Below, in pieces: positions 32,351-42,379 of a stretch of DNA of 64,000 bases (within the stretch, counting starts at the first letter, position 1; every line of letters starts with the position of its first letter). A model generated the notes under the pieces. It worked only from the letters and a program-made list of their open reading frames with translations. It made no database searches and was not told the DNA's origin. The DNA comes from Blasia pusilla. Lineage: Eukaryota > Marchantiophyta > Marchantiopsida > Blasiales. Where the stretch lies: contig CM114272.1 in the NCBI GenBank assembly GCA_050084515.1, positions 38,068,001 through 38,132,000 of the forward strand, read 5' to 3'. The position numbers and the translations under genes were made by a program.

Positions 32351-34193
32351 ATGCCTCGCGAAGACGCCACACCCATTCTGTGAAGCGCGGCGATGCCGAC
32401 GGTCAAGTTGTCACCGGAGCTGATCGAAGCGCTGAAGGAGCAATCGTTGGCAACTTTCTTTCAAGCCAACTGGACCTTAACATCCGGAGAACTCCTGGCG
32501 AAGCCGCTCGCGCCGCCGTCGCCAAATTTGAAAAGAAGGGTCTTTCGTATCGAGCTCCCCAACACCGACGGCGGACGACTGGAGAGCAACTTATCTGCTC
32601 CCGGCTGCGCCAGAGTACGAGTATGACACGGAGTTGCTAGTCAAACATGAAGATCTTTTAGCACTCGGCTGTGTCACGTCTGAGCGCTTGGGCAGGAACG
32701 GCTACAAGGCTTCGTCACTCTCTCCGCCCGTCTTTGGTCAGTTTTGCAAACATCTGATGACCCTGTTTTATCCCGCTCGTTCTTACTATCTGACGAACAA
32801 GATCTTGAAGATGTGCTACATCATCTGGAATCAACACCTCGACCCCGAAGCCCCAGGAGTCAACTTTGCTGCTTTTGTCGACGGGCACGTACGAGGAATG
32901 GTGAACGTGCTTCATCCAAGCATGAAGTCCTTCCTATCTTCTTTCTTGATTCATCTTTATATTCACAAGCAGGAATTAACCGCAGAGGAGGCGTTAGATT
33001 GGTCGCAAGTGACCCCCGTCTGACTACCACGGAAAGGCGCAACTAGTACCAGAGGTAGCCGCGAAGTCACCCCGCCCTCCGAAGCACCTCAGCAACATCC
33101 GCACACTTTGGCTTTGAAGAAAGACGAAGATATCAACGATATGCCTCGGCCCAAGCGAGGCCGGGTCAATTTTGAAACACCCCCGGACCCAGAACCTGTC
33201 ATGCAGGAGGATTCCGACGAGACCCCGCGGGCAAGGGATCATCAACCTACACTTTGTCTCATGTCGCAGACGGCAGACGACATGATGTGGTTCTTGCAAT
33301 TGGCAGTTCCCGTCATGAACCAACTCCAGCGGGTTCTTCACCTCGAGGATACGGCGTCCGTGGACGATTATTTAGAAGGCATGCACGACCTCAACTGCAG
33401 AGCCCAAGCTTCGTCAGACCACGAAGTACAGCGTCAAGTAGCAGAAACGAATATGCTATTACGGAATCAGGAACTCGAAGAAACGAAGACCACGCTTCGC
33501 AAAACTCAAAGCGACTTGGTCCAGTGTCAGTACGAAGCACGGAACGCATGCCAATGGGAAAGTTTGGCGCTTAACCTCGAATGTGGGGCGGATCAGTTAG
33601 TTTCACAGATCAAGGAAGCTTCGCACCTCATTGATAAGTATCGACATCAGATACAGCAGGTTCACACCGAATTCAAGAAGTTGTCGATCCAGCATGTTGA
33701 GTCTTCGAAACTGCTTCAAGAACATCAAGAAGCGAACAAAGACTTACTGGCACAGTGGGCGGAGGCTACCGGGAGGATCGCAGTCTTGGAGGCAGAGCAG
33801 AAGCTACTCAACGAAGCCCAGATGGACCCGGACGATATCAAAGAACTGGTCGACGAAGCAAGCAAGAACTTCGAAGAACAGATGAACGAGGAAATCGACT
33901 ACATCAACAAACATTGGAAGCGCCAATTCGACAATCATACTAAATCTCTTCCAGAAGTAGTACCCACTCTTTCCATTACTCTTGAAGAATTACCAGCATT
34001 CACTCCATCTGATGTCTTAGTCCAGAATGAAGTCCTTGGGAGTCACTTAGTTGTTAACAAGTCGCGAGAAAGAATGCGGAATCATACCCCTAACATTATC
34101 AACAAACCTTCTACGATTCATAGCCGTTTGGTGCCTACCCGTGAATTTGATAGCTTAGACGACACATTTATGGAGATAGCAGATACATCATGA
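32351..34193 (+). pseudogene. Gypsy-2 extra ORF in the env position; coiled-coil protein, not an envelope
   Basis: A coding region of about 600 codons lies between integrase and the 3' LTR. It starts at ATG 32351 (MPREDATP) or ATG 32393 (MPTVKLSPELIEALKEQSLA), shifts frame near 32610 and then continues in one frame, broken by a single TGA (33021), to TGA 34191. The first part contains SPPVFGQFCKHLMTLFYPAR and KILKMCYIIWNQHLDPEAPG. The second (open 33108-34193) is a long Glu/Gln/Lys-rich helix (about residues 85-270 of that frame), a strong coiled coil by eye. There is no signal peptide or membrane segment, so it is not env-like. Athila/Tat elements often carry such additional ORFs of unknown role. 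Confidence 0.65.
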
Positions 34194-34219
34194 AGTGTTC
34201 GCCGGGGCGGCTCACATTT

Positions 34220-34230
34220 GAGGGAGGGGG
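34220..34230 (+). promoter_or_regulatory. Gypsy-2 polypurine tract
   Basis: GAGGGAGGGGG ends two bases before the 3' LTR, the standard position for plus-strand priming. Confidence 0.8.
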
Positions 34231-34232
34231 TA

Positions 34233-35401
34233 TGTAATACCCACAATTTTGTAATCTTGAAGAATATATCTTTTTATTCAACGAAGACTCTTGTATATTA
34301 TGATTTTGATTATGATTATCTATTATTATGAAGAAGAATAAGTGAATCACCAAGCTCCAAAGAGAAGGCAGAGAGATAAAGATCAAGGATTTGCCTTAGA
34401 GGAGAATCAAAAGCTGTAAAGAAGTATAAAGGATCAAGCGAAGCTCAATGAAGCTTAGCGAAGCTTAACAAAGTCTAACGAAGCTCAACGAAGCTCTATA
34501 TACGAAGTACTTCGCTCTTGAACGAAGCACGAAGCACGAAGAAGAAGGAAGAACTCCGTCCTCCGGAAATTTAGCGCCACGAAGCTCAACATGATTGAGA
34601 TTCAAACGACACATACTTTAAACAATTAGACTAGGAAAGGCGCGACCCTTTGTATCAAATTGGTAGTTAGAATAGTTTTGTACCGCTGGATTCATAGGGA
34701 TCGAGGAAAAGCTAAGAGAACCATAGATCTAGGTAGTTCTGAGATATTGAAGAGATACCAACTTCATCAAGAACGCCGGATCATAGAAACGATCCTACTC
34801 TCGAGAATATTTAAGAAACAGACGAAGCTATTATCATCATTCGCTCATGAAGTCCCGATCTTTGCAGAATGGTCGGGCAAGAGAGTTGTACCCTCTCGAG
34901 CTTGTGGATACTTTGAAGTCTTCCAATTCTTGATGGAGTAGTAAAGCATTCATTCATTCATTCTGATGTGCGATGCTTATGTATGAATATTATTTTTGGG
35001 TCTGCCGAGTGAAGAGTGAATCACGCGAACCTTTCTCATCAATGGAATAATCAATATAAAGTTGTATGAAATCTGTTTGACAGAGAGTAACCTGCCCCGA
35101 CGGATTGAGTTCCGAAAGTAGGAGAAGCCAGCTTTATTCTTGAGGTCTCTGTGAGGTTCCGAGATGTCGAGAGAACAAATTGCCTGAGCGTCCTTTAAAC
35201 TCCACTCGAGAGAATTGAAGAAGAAAACATAGGTACTAAGAAGGATCGGAAGATGATACTGGAATACTACATTTGAATTACATAATCAATTACACTTTTA
35301 CAACATAATCATCACCTTATACTCTCTTTTCATCCAACAATGATCCTCTTGGGGATCGAACTCTACAATTGACTGTAAATAAGAAACACTTAGACATTAC
35401 A
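34233..35401 (+). repeat. Gypsy-2 3' LTR
   Basis: Starts TGTAATACCCACAATTTTG and ends CTTAGACATTACA. It is followed directly by the target duplicate CCATA (35402-35406). Only scattered substitutions and 1-3 bp indels separate it from the 5' LTR. Confidence 0.92.
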
Positions 35402-35991
35402 CCATATAACATTCCAATGCAAGGTACATGAGTATCTTTGGTGTATATTCTGTAGTATATGTATTTACATTTGATTTCTCAGGGACATTCTACTGTCAAA
35501 GGTCAATTCTGTTTAGAAGATATCTTCACAAAGTTTTCGTCAACATATTTGCAGGTGGGTTCCTCCTTTGAAGTTCCATCTCTTCTATGATAATGTCTGA
35601 ATGATCTTCATGACGGAATAATGTCTCCTTTCCTACAGAAAGAATTTATTATAGGTAGGCCAAACCTCTGAGGAAAAGGATACCGAGGTCCACCACTTAG
35701 TTTGAACTTTGTTATTGGGAGTGTGGCAGTATAGCTCAAAGTTAAGCTTGCTAGCTAATGACAACATAATCCTAGCATTAAATTTTCCACCTTTACAGAG
35801 CCACTTGGGGCCATGTCATATACTTTCCTTCATTCTCATGATCACTCTAACCACAATCACAACGTCATTCGTTGGAGGATTGAGTGTAAATTATAAGGAG
35901 TGCAGAATCTTGGTGACCTTGTGATTTTTCAGGGTGAGTTGTCAACTATGCTTGCTTTCCTTGTGTGTACAACTACGTACAATCTAAGCAG
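35402..35991. other. Host DNA between Gypsy-2 and the transporter exon
   Basis: Presumed intron. One stretch at about 35490-35561, bounded by CTCAG and GTGGGT, would encode GHSTVKGQFCLEDIFTKFSS but matches nothing I know. A 40-bp repeat containing GAGCCACTTGGGGCCAT occurs at about 35799 and again at 36831. Confidence 0.3.
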
Positions 35992-36168
35992 CAAGTAGCA
36001 GCAATCCTGTTGCTACTATTATCAACTTCTCTTCTCAGTCTTAGCCAAAGATCCCCAAAGAGTAATGCGGTGGTCTATGAAAACTCCTTCATATTGAGCG
36101 TAATTCCAATATTGATCGCCTCCATTTTATCGGGCTTTGCTGCAACTCTCTATCAGTGGGCAGCTCAG
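35992..36168 (+). pseudogene. ROCK1-like nucleotide-sugar transporter exon
   Basis: An exon of 59 codons between CTAAGCAG and a GT donor (36169). It encodes QQVAAILLLLLSTSLLSLSQ, a hydrophilic loop, then ILSVIPILIASILSGFAATL and YQWAAQ. ROCK1 (ER UDP-GlcNAc/UDP-GalNAc transporter, nucleotide-sugar transporter family) has two membrane helices here, with LSGLASSLCQWASQ at the same exon end. The frame is open and both splice sites look usable. The next exon at 36539 continues the alignment. Because upstream exons are missing or separated by 11 kb of retrotransposon, I treat the locus as a relic. Confidence 0.65.
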
Positions 36169-36538
36169 GTTTAAATTTTAGTATTGGCCTCGTCCAAGTT
36201 GAACATTTTGAAGTTTTCTTTTTGCAGTCTTTTATGTCGTCCTTGTTATCTCAGAAAACATTTGTCAAGAGATTTTCTTCTACATGCATTAAGCACCTAG
36301 ATGGACCTGTTGAGACATGTTTTCCGCTTGCTAGGTTGTCATTTAGTAGACCACGCCTAATTGAAGGTATTATTTTTGCCGAGTCTCAAACTTATGTGGG
36401 GAAGACAATCTTTTTTTAGGTTTTGTGTGCCCCTATCAAAGCAAAATTCTAGAATACTAAGTTTCATAGACTTCAAGCAAAGTTGACATTCAGATTTCTT
36501 TCTTAGAGAAGTTTATAGCCTCGTCTGAAATCTTGTAG

Positions 36539-36700
36539 GTAGAGAAGAGAAGCACATATTTGATGACTATAGAAATGTCAACCTTTGGGAGCCTAGTTCT
36601 TTGCGCAAGCTTAATCCAATCTCTTGATGGGGAGATTATTAAGCAAAGGGGCTTATTTTTTGGTTGGACAATCATACGTTGATCTGCCCCCGATAATCCT
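36539..36700 (+). pseudogene. ROCK1-like transporter, following exon, frameshifted
   Basis: After TTGTAG the frame reads VEKRSTYLMTIEMSTFGSLV and SLDGEIIKQRGLFFGWT. This matches the segment after QWASQ in ROCK1 (VKKHSSYLMTVEMSIVGSLC, then a loop and GFFHGWT). After GWT a stop follows in frame, while a neighbouring frame continues YVDLPPIILAIYL, similar to the next membrane helix, so a frameshift is likely near 36670. The paralogous order of both exons makes the family call reliable. Confidence 0.6.
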
Positions 36701-36895
36701 TGCAATTTATTTGTGTACGCAAACTCAACAGTGGCTTCTTTCTCACTTGTCTTATGTTGTATTGCTTGCTTGGAGAAACACATGGCCATTTTTGTACTCC
36801 AGACCCTAGCAACCACTAATCTTCCACTTGAGAGCCACTTGGGGCCATATCATATACTTTTCTCCCTCTCGGTTCCTTGCTTCAAACAAAGGTAG

Positions 36896-37375
36896 TGTCA
36901 TGATCCTCATATGACCAAATGAGCGCCAAAGCGAAACATCTGAACACTAGCGGGCTCACGCTAAGATGGTTTGCGCGTTGGAGTGGTCTCGGAGAAGAGA
37001 CAAGAGATGAGACTCAAGCGAGGCTTCGCGTTTTATATTTTGTGGTCGCGACTGAAAAACCTGGACCAAACGCGAATCAAGACTTGAGAGGAGTCAAGTC
37101 TAGGAAGTGGGTTGCCAAAGGAAGGAATCCGGATTTGGGACGCCACTAGCGTTTGAGAGTTTCCAACTATATTTGTGGCAATAACTTTTAGTTCCAAGAT
37201 GCGTTTGGGACGAGTAGGGATGCGTTGGAAAGCTTATAGAAAGTTGGTTGAGACGCACTAAAGATCTCTGCAGACACACAAGTAGTGAGTGAGGAAAAAC
37301 CCGGAAATAACTATAAGTAGAGTGGGGTTGAGGGCCACAATGAAGGGGCCGATCATCCTTTTCCAAAGGTGGGGG
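36896..37375 (+). repeat. 480-bp dispersed repeat, copy 1
   Basis: It begins TGTCATGATCCTCAT and contains TAGCGGGCTCACGCTAAGAT and GCGAGGCTTCGCGTTTTA, ending near CTTTTCCAAAGGTGGGGG. Copy 2 at 40197-40678 is about 90 percent similar by eye. No open frame is shared. The TGTC start and length would suit a solo LTR, but the 3' border is not clear. Confidence 0.7.
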
Positions 37376-38224
37376 ATTAGTGGAGATTCCCAGAAGCACT
37401 AGTAAGGGGGAAGGTCTCCAAGGGTGCTGGGGACTCGAAGCCCACTTTGGGCGCCACGGGGCGGCTCAAGGGCATGGAACGGATCAGGAGTTTGGAGTTG
37501 GGCTTGAGAACCTGAACCAAGTGTCACGATTGTTAGGATAGATCGGTGGGATCTAGCACAGCGTCTTCACGAGTAGTGGAGTACAGATCCAAGAGGTCGA
37601 GGATGACCTGCTAAGGCCCCGGGAAACCTGAGAGAGCAGGTTTTCCCTTCGTTTCGGCTCATTTGGAGCCATATAGAGAAGCTTGCTATTTCAGGTAAGT
37701 TTCCATGTTGGGATCGTTGACTTTCCACTTTGGGAAGTGGCCCTTGATCCGCTATAGCAAGTCAAGTGCCAAGGAGGTGACCTACGAGCATAGGTTATCG
37801 TTGAGAGGGCTTGGGAGAGGGAAGGGGGCATACCTCTAAGAGAGGGAGTTTGAGAGCTCATTCTCTCTTTGTTGAACCTCTTGGCATAAGGTGACGGAGC
37901 TATGGTCCCTTGCCTTGTGAGTGTAACCCAAGCCTCTCATTAGGAGAGCGGGTTTGGTTTGACATGAGAGAGAGTGCACCTTTGAGAGCTATGGTGTGAG
38001 ATGGTGTAGGGAGAGAGATTGGATCTTACTTTACAAAGAGAGAATGAGAGAGTGAGAGAGCTTCATGGGAGAGCTCGCTAGTCACTCGCTATTTTTGCAA
38101 GTTGGAGACCGTGTTCTCCATTCAGCGGCTCATGGGAGTGCTCATCGGAGCAAAGGCTGCGATGATTATTCTTTGCATTTGCCGATTTTTTGTGTGGAAG
38201 AGTGGCGCGTGGAAGCGCTGCCCA

Positions 38225-38284
38225 ATTTCTCATAGAGATTGATTATGGGGGCGGTTTGCCCCATAATCAATCTCTATGAGAAAT
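38225..38284. repeat. Perfect 26-bp hairpin inside the LTR
   Basis: The arms 38225-38250 (start ATTTCTCATAGAG, end TTATGGGG) and 38259-38284 are exact reverse complements around the 8-base loop GCGGTTTG. GGTTTGCCCCAT occurs both at the turn and again just after the second arm, as expected if the inverted copy arose by template switching. Confidence 0.9.
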
Positions 38285-38654
38285 GGTTTGCCCCATGCCA
38301 ATGCTCAGGCAAGCACCATGTAGCTTTCTGATTTGTATTTTTATAGGTTTCACATTTTCATTGGGAGAAAACAGTTTGGAAGCGCTGCCAAATTTTGTGT
38401 AGGAGAAAGAGACATTGGGCTTTACAACAATCCCCATCAGTTTTTACTGGAATGTTAGATTCTAAATATTTTTTGACATTGTCGTAGATCGTGAAGCTTT
38501 GCACGTTGTGGAACAAACAATGCGCAATTTGGATTGCTAGCAAAAATTTATGGTCAATCTTGCAGAACTGCCATTGCTAGGCAATTTTTAGGGTTAAATT
38601 GTTCAAACCCTAAACCAGCCGCCACCGTCATAGTCACCGTCGACGGTTTGCCAT

Positions 38655-38732
38655 TTACGGTCAACCGTCACCGTCATTGGTCAACCATCACCATCACCGG
38701 TCAACCGTCACCGTCACCGTTCGTTGTCAACC
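38655..38732 (+). promoter_or_regulatory. 20-bp-periodic GGTCAAC (W-box core) cluster, copy 3
   Basis: GGTCAAC at 38659, 38679 and 38699, exactly 20 bp apart, plus GTTGTCAACC near 38724, embedded in CCGTCACCGTCA repeats. The complementary strand carries TTGACC, the WRKY-binding core. Function is inferred only from conservation between two copies. Confidence 0.4.
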
Positions 38733-39606
38733 CTTTGGTTGCCATTGCCGCCGTTACGAGTGGAGGGTCTTCCACGACGCTCGTTGATTCTCAGACTTGC
38801 GTTGCCACCACATACTTTGTTTTGGCCGCCACCTTCATCGCAGTTTCGTCATCAACCAGTGATGGAAGATGACCTTCGGTTATGGTGTTTGAGTTTTGAT
38901 TTCATGCTGCTATGTTGTGATTGGTAGCAGCTCGATGACGATCGAGTACCTTGCCGTGACGCTCGTAGCCGCAACGCGCCGCCGATAGCCGCACCGTGCC
39001 CCTCGTGGCCGCACCGCACCATCTCGATCACGGAGCCGCATAGTCATTGTGGAGCAGAGTGTGGGTTTATTGCTGATTGAGGAGGGTATGCCTCCGAGTG
39101 CTGCATCCCACCATCGAGGGCCGTGCCGTTCGTAGTCGTTCCGTGCCGCCTGCAACGCTGCACCATTCCGCTAGAAACGCAGTCTATCGAGGAGTTTTGA
39201 GAAGCGTCAGTACCGGAGGAGTATGACTTGCTGATTGGAGTTGTCTCCATGACTGAGTTGGGGTCGAGATTTGAAGTTGCTGAGGAGTAACATTGACATG
39301 TGTTCAGGTTACCCATTCTGGTCCTTTACCCTACACTTGTGAGGGATTATGGGATTTGGGTAGTTTATTTGGGGATATTGGGTGTGTGGATGCTAAGAGC
39401 ATCATTTTTGTTTGTGATTTAGGGGACATAGACCTATGTGGGATGTCACGAGTTGAGGGTAGGTTGTTGATGAGATGATAACCTGGTCGATTTGCCGCAC
39501 CATGCCGCTTGTTGCCGCACGTTACGCGTCTCGGGGAGGGAGAGTGTAGATTGAGTGCCGCATGTTTGGATGAGTGATTGAGGGATTACTCATGAGGCGA
39601 GAGTGA

Positions 39607-40196
39607 TTGGATGAGAGGGGCATGAGGGTCATCACGGCGTTCGTTCGGGTCTTTGAGAGGCGAGGTGGTAAACGGGAGAGTAGCTCTAGAGGTTTTATAC
39701 GGAATGGCACGAGGTTCCGAGGGTCTCCACGTGAGGGACCACCTCGACCTCCTTCTGTGTCATCGTCAGATGAGGGGGAGGGTGTAGAGGAAATTATGAG
39801 CACATCGCCACACATTGTGAGTGGTCCTACCAGTTGGGCGTACGAGATGGACGACCGAGGTAGAGGATTGCGTAGGTTTACAGATGTAGTAGGTACGATC
39901 GAGTTGCACAATTTCATAGCAAAGTTTAGGAGTTGGTGCGACTCCAAGCGGGCCAAGAACTCTAGAGAGTTGAACCCGTTAACAGCATGGAACGGTATGT
40001 TCCTGCATTTAGAGGGGGCACCCATGGACGATTACCATGAGTTCTCTCAGAGATATGCACGTGAGATCGAGGCGTGGAGGCTCTACTATGACCTACATTA
40101 TGTGTCATGGACGGAGCCGTTCCCAAATGAGGAGGAGGAGTCAGGAGAGGCTACTTCCTCTTCCACTAGTGATGTTTTAGGAGGGGTCACTCGCAC
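39607..40196 (+). pseudogene. Gypsy-DNMT copy 3: Gag N-terminal part
   Basis: An open frame starting MDERGMRVITAFVRVFERRG, followed by a Ser-rich acidic stretch and the capsid core FRSWCDSKRAKNSRELNPLT, DDYHEFSQRYAREIEAWRLY and YVSWTEPFPNEEEE. It is nearly identical to 11850-12285 of copy 2 but keeps the N-terminus in frame. At 40197 a 480-bp unrelated repeat replaces the next 160 bp or so of gag. Confidence 0.75.
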
Positions 40197-40691
40197 TGTC
40201 GCGACCCTCATGACCAAACGAGTGCCAAGCGGAACATCGGAACATTAGCGGGCTCACGCTAAGATGGTTTGCGCGTTGGAGTAGTCTCAAAGAGGAGACA
40301 AGAGACGAGAGCGAGCGAGGCTTCGCGTTTCAGATGTTGTGGTCGCAACCGAGAAACCTGGACCAAACGCGGAATGAGACTTGAAAGAAGTCGAGTCTAG
40401 AAAGTGGGTTGCCAAAAGGAAGAATCCCGATTTGGAACGTCACTAGCGTTTGAGAGTTTCCGACTGTATTTATAACCATAAAGTTTAGCTCCAAGATGCA
40501 TTTGGATTAAATAAGAGTGCGTTGGAAGGCTTATGGAAAGTCGGTTCACACGCACTAAAGATCTCTACAAACGCATAAGCAGCGGCTGAGAAATAACCCA
40601 GAAACGACTGTAAGTGGAGTTAGGTTGAGGGCCACAATGAAGGGCCCGACCCTACTTTTCCAAAGGGGGGGGGGGGGGTTTAGGGTTTAGG
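40197..40691 (+). repeat. 480-bp dispersed repeat, copy 2, ending in poly-G and telomere-like bases
   Basis: Starts TGTCGCGACCCTCATGACCA inside gag. It ends in a run of 14 G (40665-40678) followed by TTTAGGGTTTAGG (40679-40691), almost two plant telomere repeats, and gag resumes directly after. Copy 1 at 36896 has no such tail. Confidence 0.65.
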
Positions 40692-41275
40692 TCTCGCTTG
40701 CGCCGGCTGATCAACGCCACTCAGGGGGTGACAGAGGCTTAGGCTATTCAGTCTACGCGATGCTAGACCGGACCCTACGGACACGGGTGTGGGAGGGGGT
40801 GCTTCTTATGAACACCTACCCTACGTTGAGACATGTTTTTAGGACCGCCAAGAACATTGAGCACAACATGGCGGAGGAGAGCGTAGCCACCACGGGTTCT
40901 GGGCGAGAGTGGTTGAGATTGTCTGCACCACCTGTGCAGCAACGTGGACTCTGAGATAGGTCGACTGTGGCACCACAAGCTCAGGGAGGATATTGGGAGG
41001 CCCTGCTACAGAGACTTGTGCCTTCATATGCGGCTTAGCAGCAGCCGCCTACTATTACTTGTTGGTCATGTGGTGGAGCCCATCATCAGTGCGATTGCAC
41101 TTGTTAGGGTCATGGATGTGTGCCTTAGCATGGAGGAGGAGATAGTGCTGCATCTGGAGGTTATCAGTGTGACTATTGTCAGAGGTATGCTCATACATGC
41201 GCCACGTGTTTCAGTTTACATCCTAAGTTACGTTCGGACCGAGGACCAGAGAGGGCACCAGAGCGAGTAACCGGT
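40692..41275 (+). pseudogene. Gypsy-DNMT copy 3: Gag C-terminal part with zinc knuckles
   Basis: Continues gag from LACAG-type residues: a frame with RVWEGVLLMNTYPTLRHVFR (about 40785-40845), NIEHNMAEESVATTGSGREW and, after stops, a knuckle CWSCGGAHHQ (about 41058) and a second one broken by substitutions. It matches 12450-13010 of copy 2. Several TAG and TAA stops occur (for example at 40954 and 41038). Confidence 0.65.
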
Positions 41276-41284
41276 CCGGGTGGG

Positions 41285-42080
41285 CCTATTGATGGGTCCT
41301 GATCAGAGTTCCTGGAGAGTTGGTGATGTTGTTGGTGTGCAGGGACGGAGGGCGATGGGAGAAGCGAGTGCGACGACTCCTATTGTTGATGCTCAAGAGG
41401 GGCATGTGTCGAGCACGTTGTTGGGGGCGGCCACCATTGTGTACCACGCTCCTTTATTTCCTGCTTCCGATGTTATGACATTGGGGGGTATGCCCGCCGA
41501 GGCTTTTCGGCTGGCTGCTACGCTATGTGCCCTTGGATTGGATGCTCGAGCCGTCCACGTCAGATTCATGGTAGGCTACGGCTGCTAAGTTGGCGGAGAT
41601 GCCCACAAGACCCGCGATAGAGCGTGCCATGGCTTCTCCTAGTGTTGTGTTTCTGGATAATGGAGGAGAGGTCTTCCAGTTGGTGAGTCTTGGAGGTTGA
41701 GCTTTTAGTCCGCAACGCATCTTGTTGGATTCAGGAGCGCAACCCCTGAGGTTGGGGAAAGCGTCATTTAGAGGATTGGGCTTGACGAGAGAGCGTTGTC
41801 CATTCTAGATAGAGACATCCTTGGGTCGAGTGAGTACTACATAGTATATCACCCAACATAAGGTCGTGTTGAGGATTCTCCCGAGACATCCTACAGATGA
41901 GTCCGTGGTGCGAGCCAAGGCGATAGTGACTGATGTAGAGTCTTACGACATCTTGGTTGGTGGAGCAGTGTTATACCCGATGGGGTTTTCCTTGGATTAC
42001 TTGGAGGAGTCACCATCCTACAGACCAGGATGGTAGACAGGTGATGGGCGCCTTAGCTCATTACCCGTTCGATTCACAGG
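41285..42080 (+). pseudogene. Gypsy-DNMT copy 3: linker and aspartic protease
   Basis: The linker GPDQSSWRVGDVVGVQGRRA, then VDAQEGHVSSTLLGAATIVY, is open from 41280 to 41588. The protease signature RILLDSGAQPLRLGKASFRG lies at about 41718-41778 and the closing strand region VESYDILVGGAVLYPMG at about 41937-41985, in different frames. The order equals copy 1, where this region is better preserved. Confidence 0.6.
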
Positions 42081-42379
42081 TGTAGTGATCGAGCATCGGC
42101 CAGGAGAGATGGCGACCTTAGCAGCATTTAGCAGTGCCATCACTTGGCCTAGTGATTTGATTGAGGGACATGTCCATGCAGAGGATACTCCCGTTCTTGA
42201 CATTTCTATGGAGAGGAGTATTATGGCAGCCGCATCATTCCATGGAGGAGAGGTGCCGCTGTGGAGCTCGATTGAGGAGCTTCAACGATTGGCTGATGAG
42301 CACGTGCAGACCGTGTGGAGCGAGGCGTTTGCACCGAAGCATGACGGGTCTAAGGAACCGAGGTAGCAGGGAGTGCTAC

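Larger units (their letters stand above)
24639..35401 (+). mobile_element. Complete Ty3/Gypsy retrotransposon 'Gypsy-2', 10763 bp
   Basis: Two LTRs (24639-25813 and 34233-35401), a tRNA-Asp primer site, gag, protease, reverse transcriptase, RNase H, integrase, an extra ORF and a polypurine tract lie in the canonical order. Both ends are marked by the 5-bp duplication CCATA (24634-24638 and 35402-35406). The LTRs are close to identical, with roughly two dozen differences by eye, so insertion is fairly recent, yet gag, pol and the extra ORF each carry frameshifts or stops. The tRNA-Asp primer, lack of chromodomain and extra 3' ORF resemble the Athila/Tat side of plant Gypsy elements. It sits between exons of the ROCK1-like relic. 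Confidence 0.92.
37522..38925 (+). repeat. Gypsy-DNMT copy 3: 5' LTR (3' end approximate)
   Basis: Starts TGTCACGATTGTTAGGATAG and is related throughout to 10070-11030 and to the inverted fragment 24334-23823. It contains a perfect 26-bp inverted repeat (38225-38284) and a GGTCAAC cluster. The 3' border is placed near GTTGTGATTGGTAGCAGCTC by comparison with the other copy. Confidence 0.6.

Noticed and set aside
32351-34193. Retroviral-type envelope gene in Gypsy-2
   Set aside because: There is no signal peptide, membrane segment or cleavage site; the protein is a soluble coiled coil.
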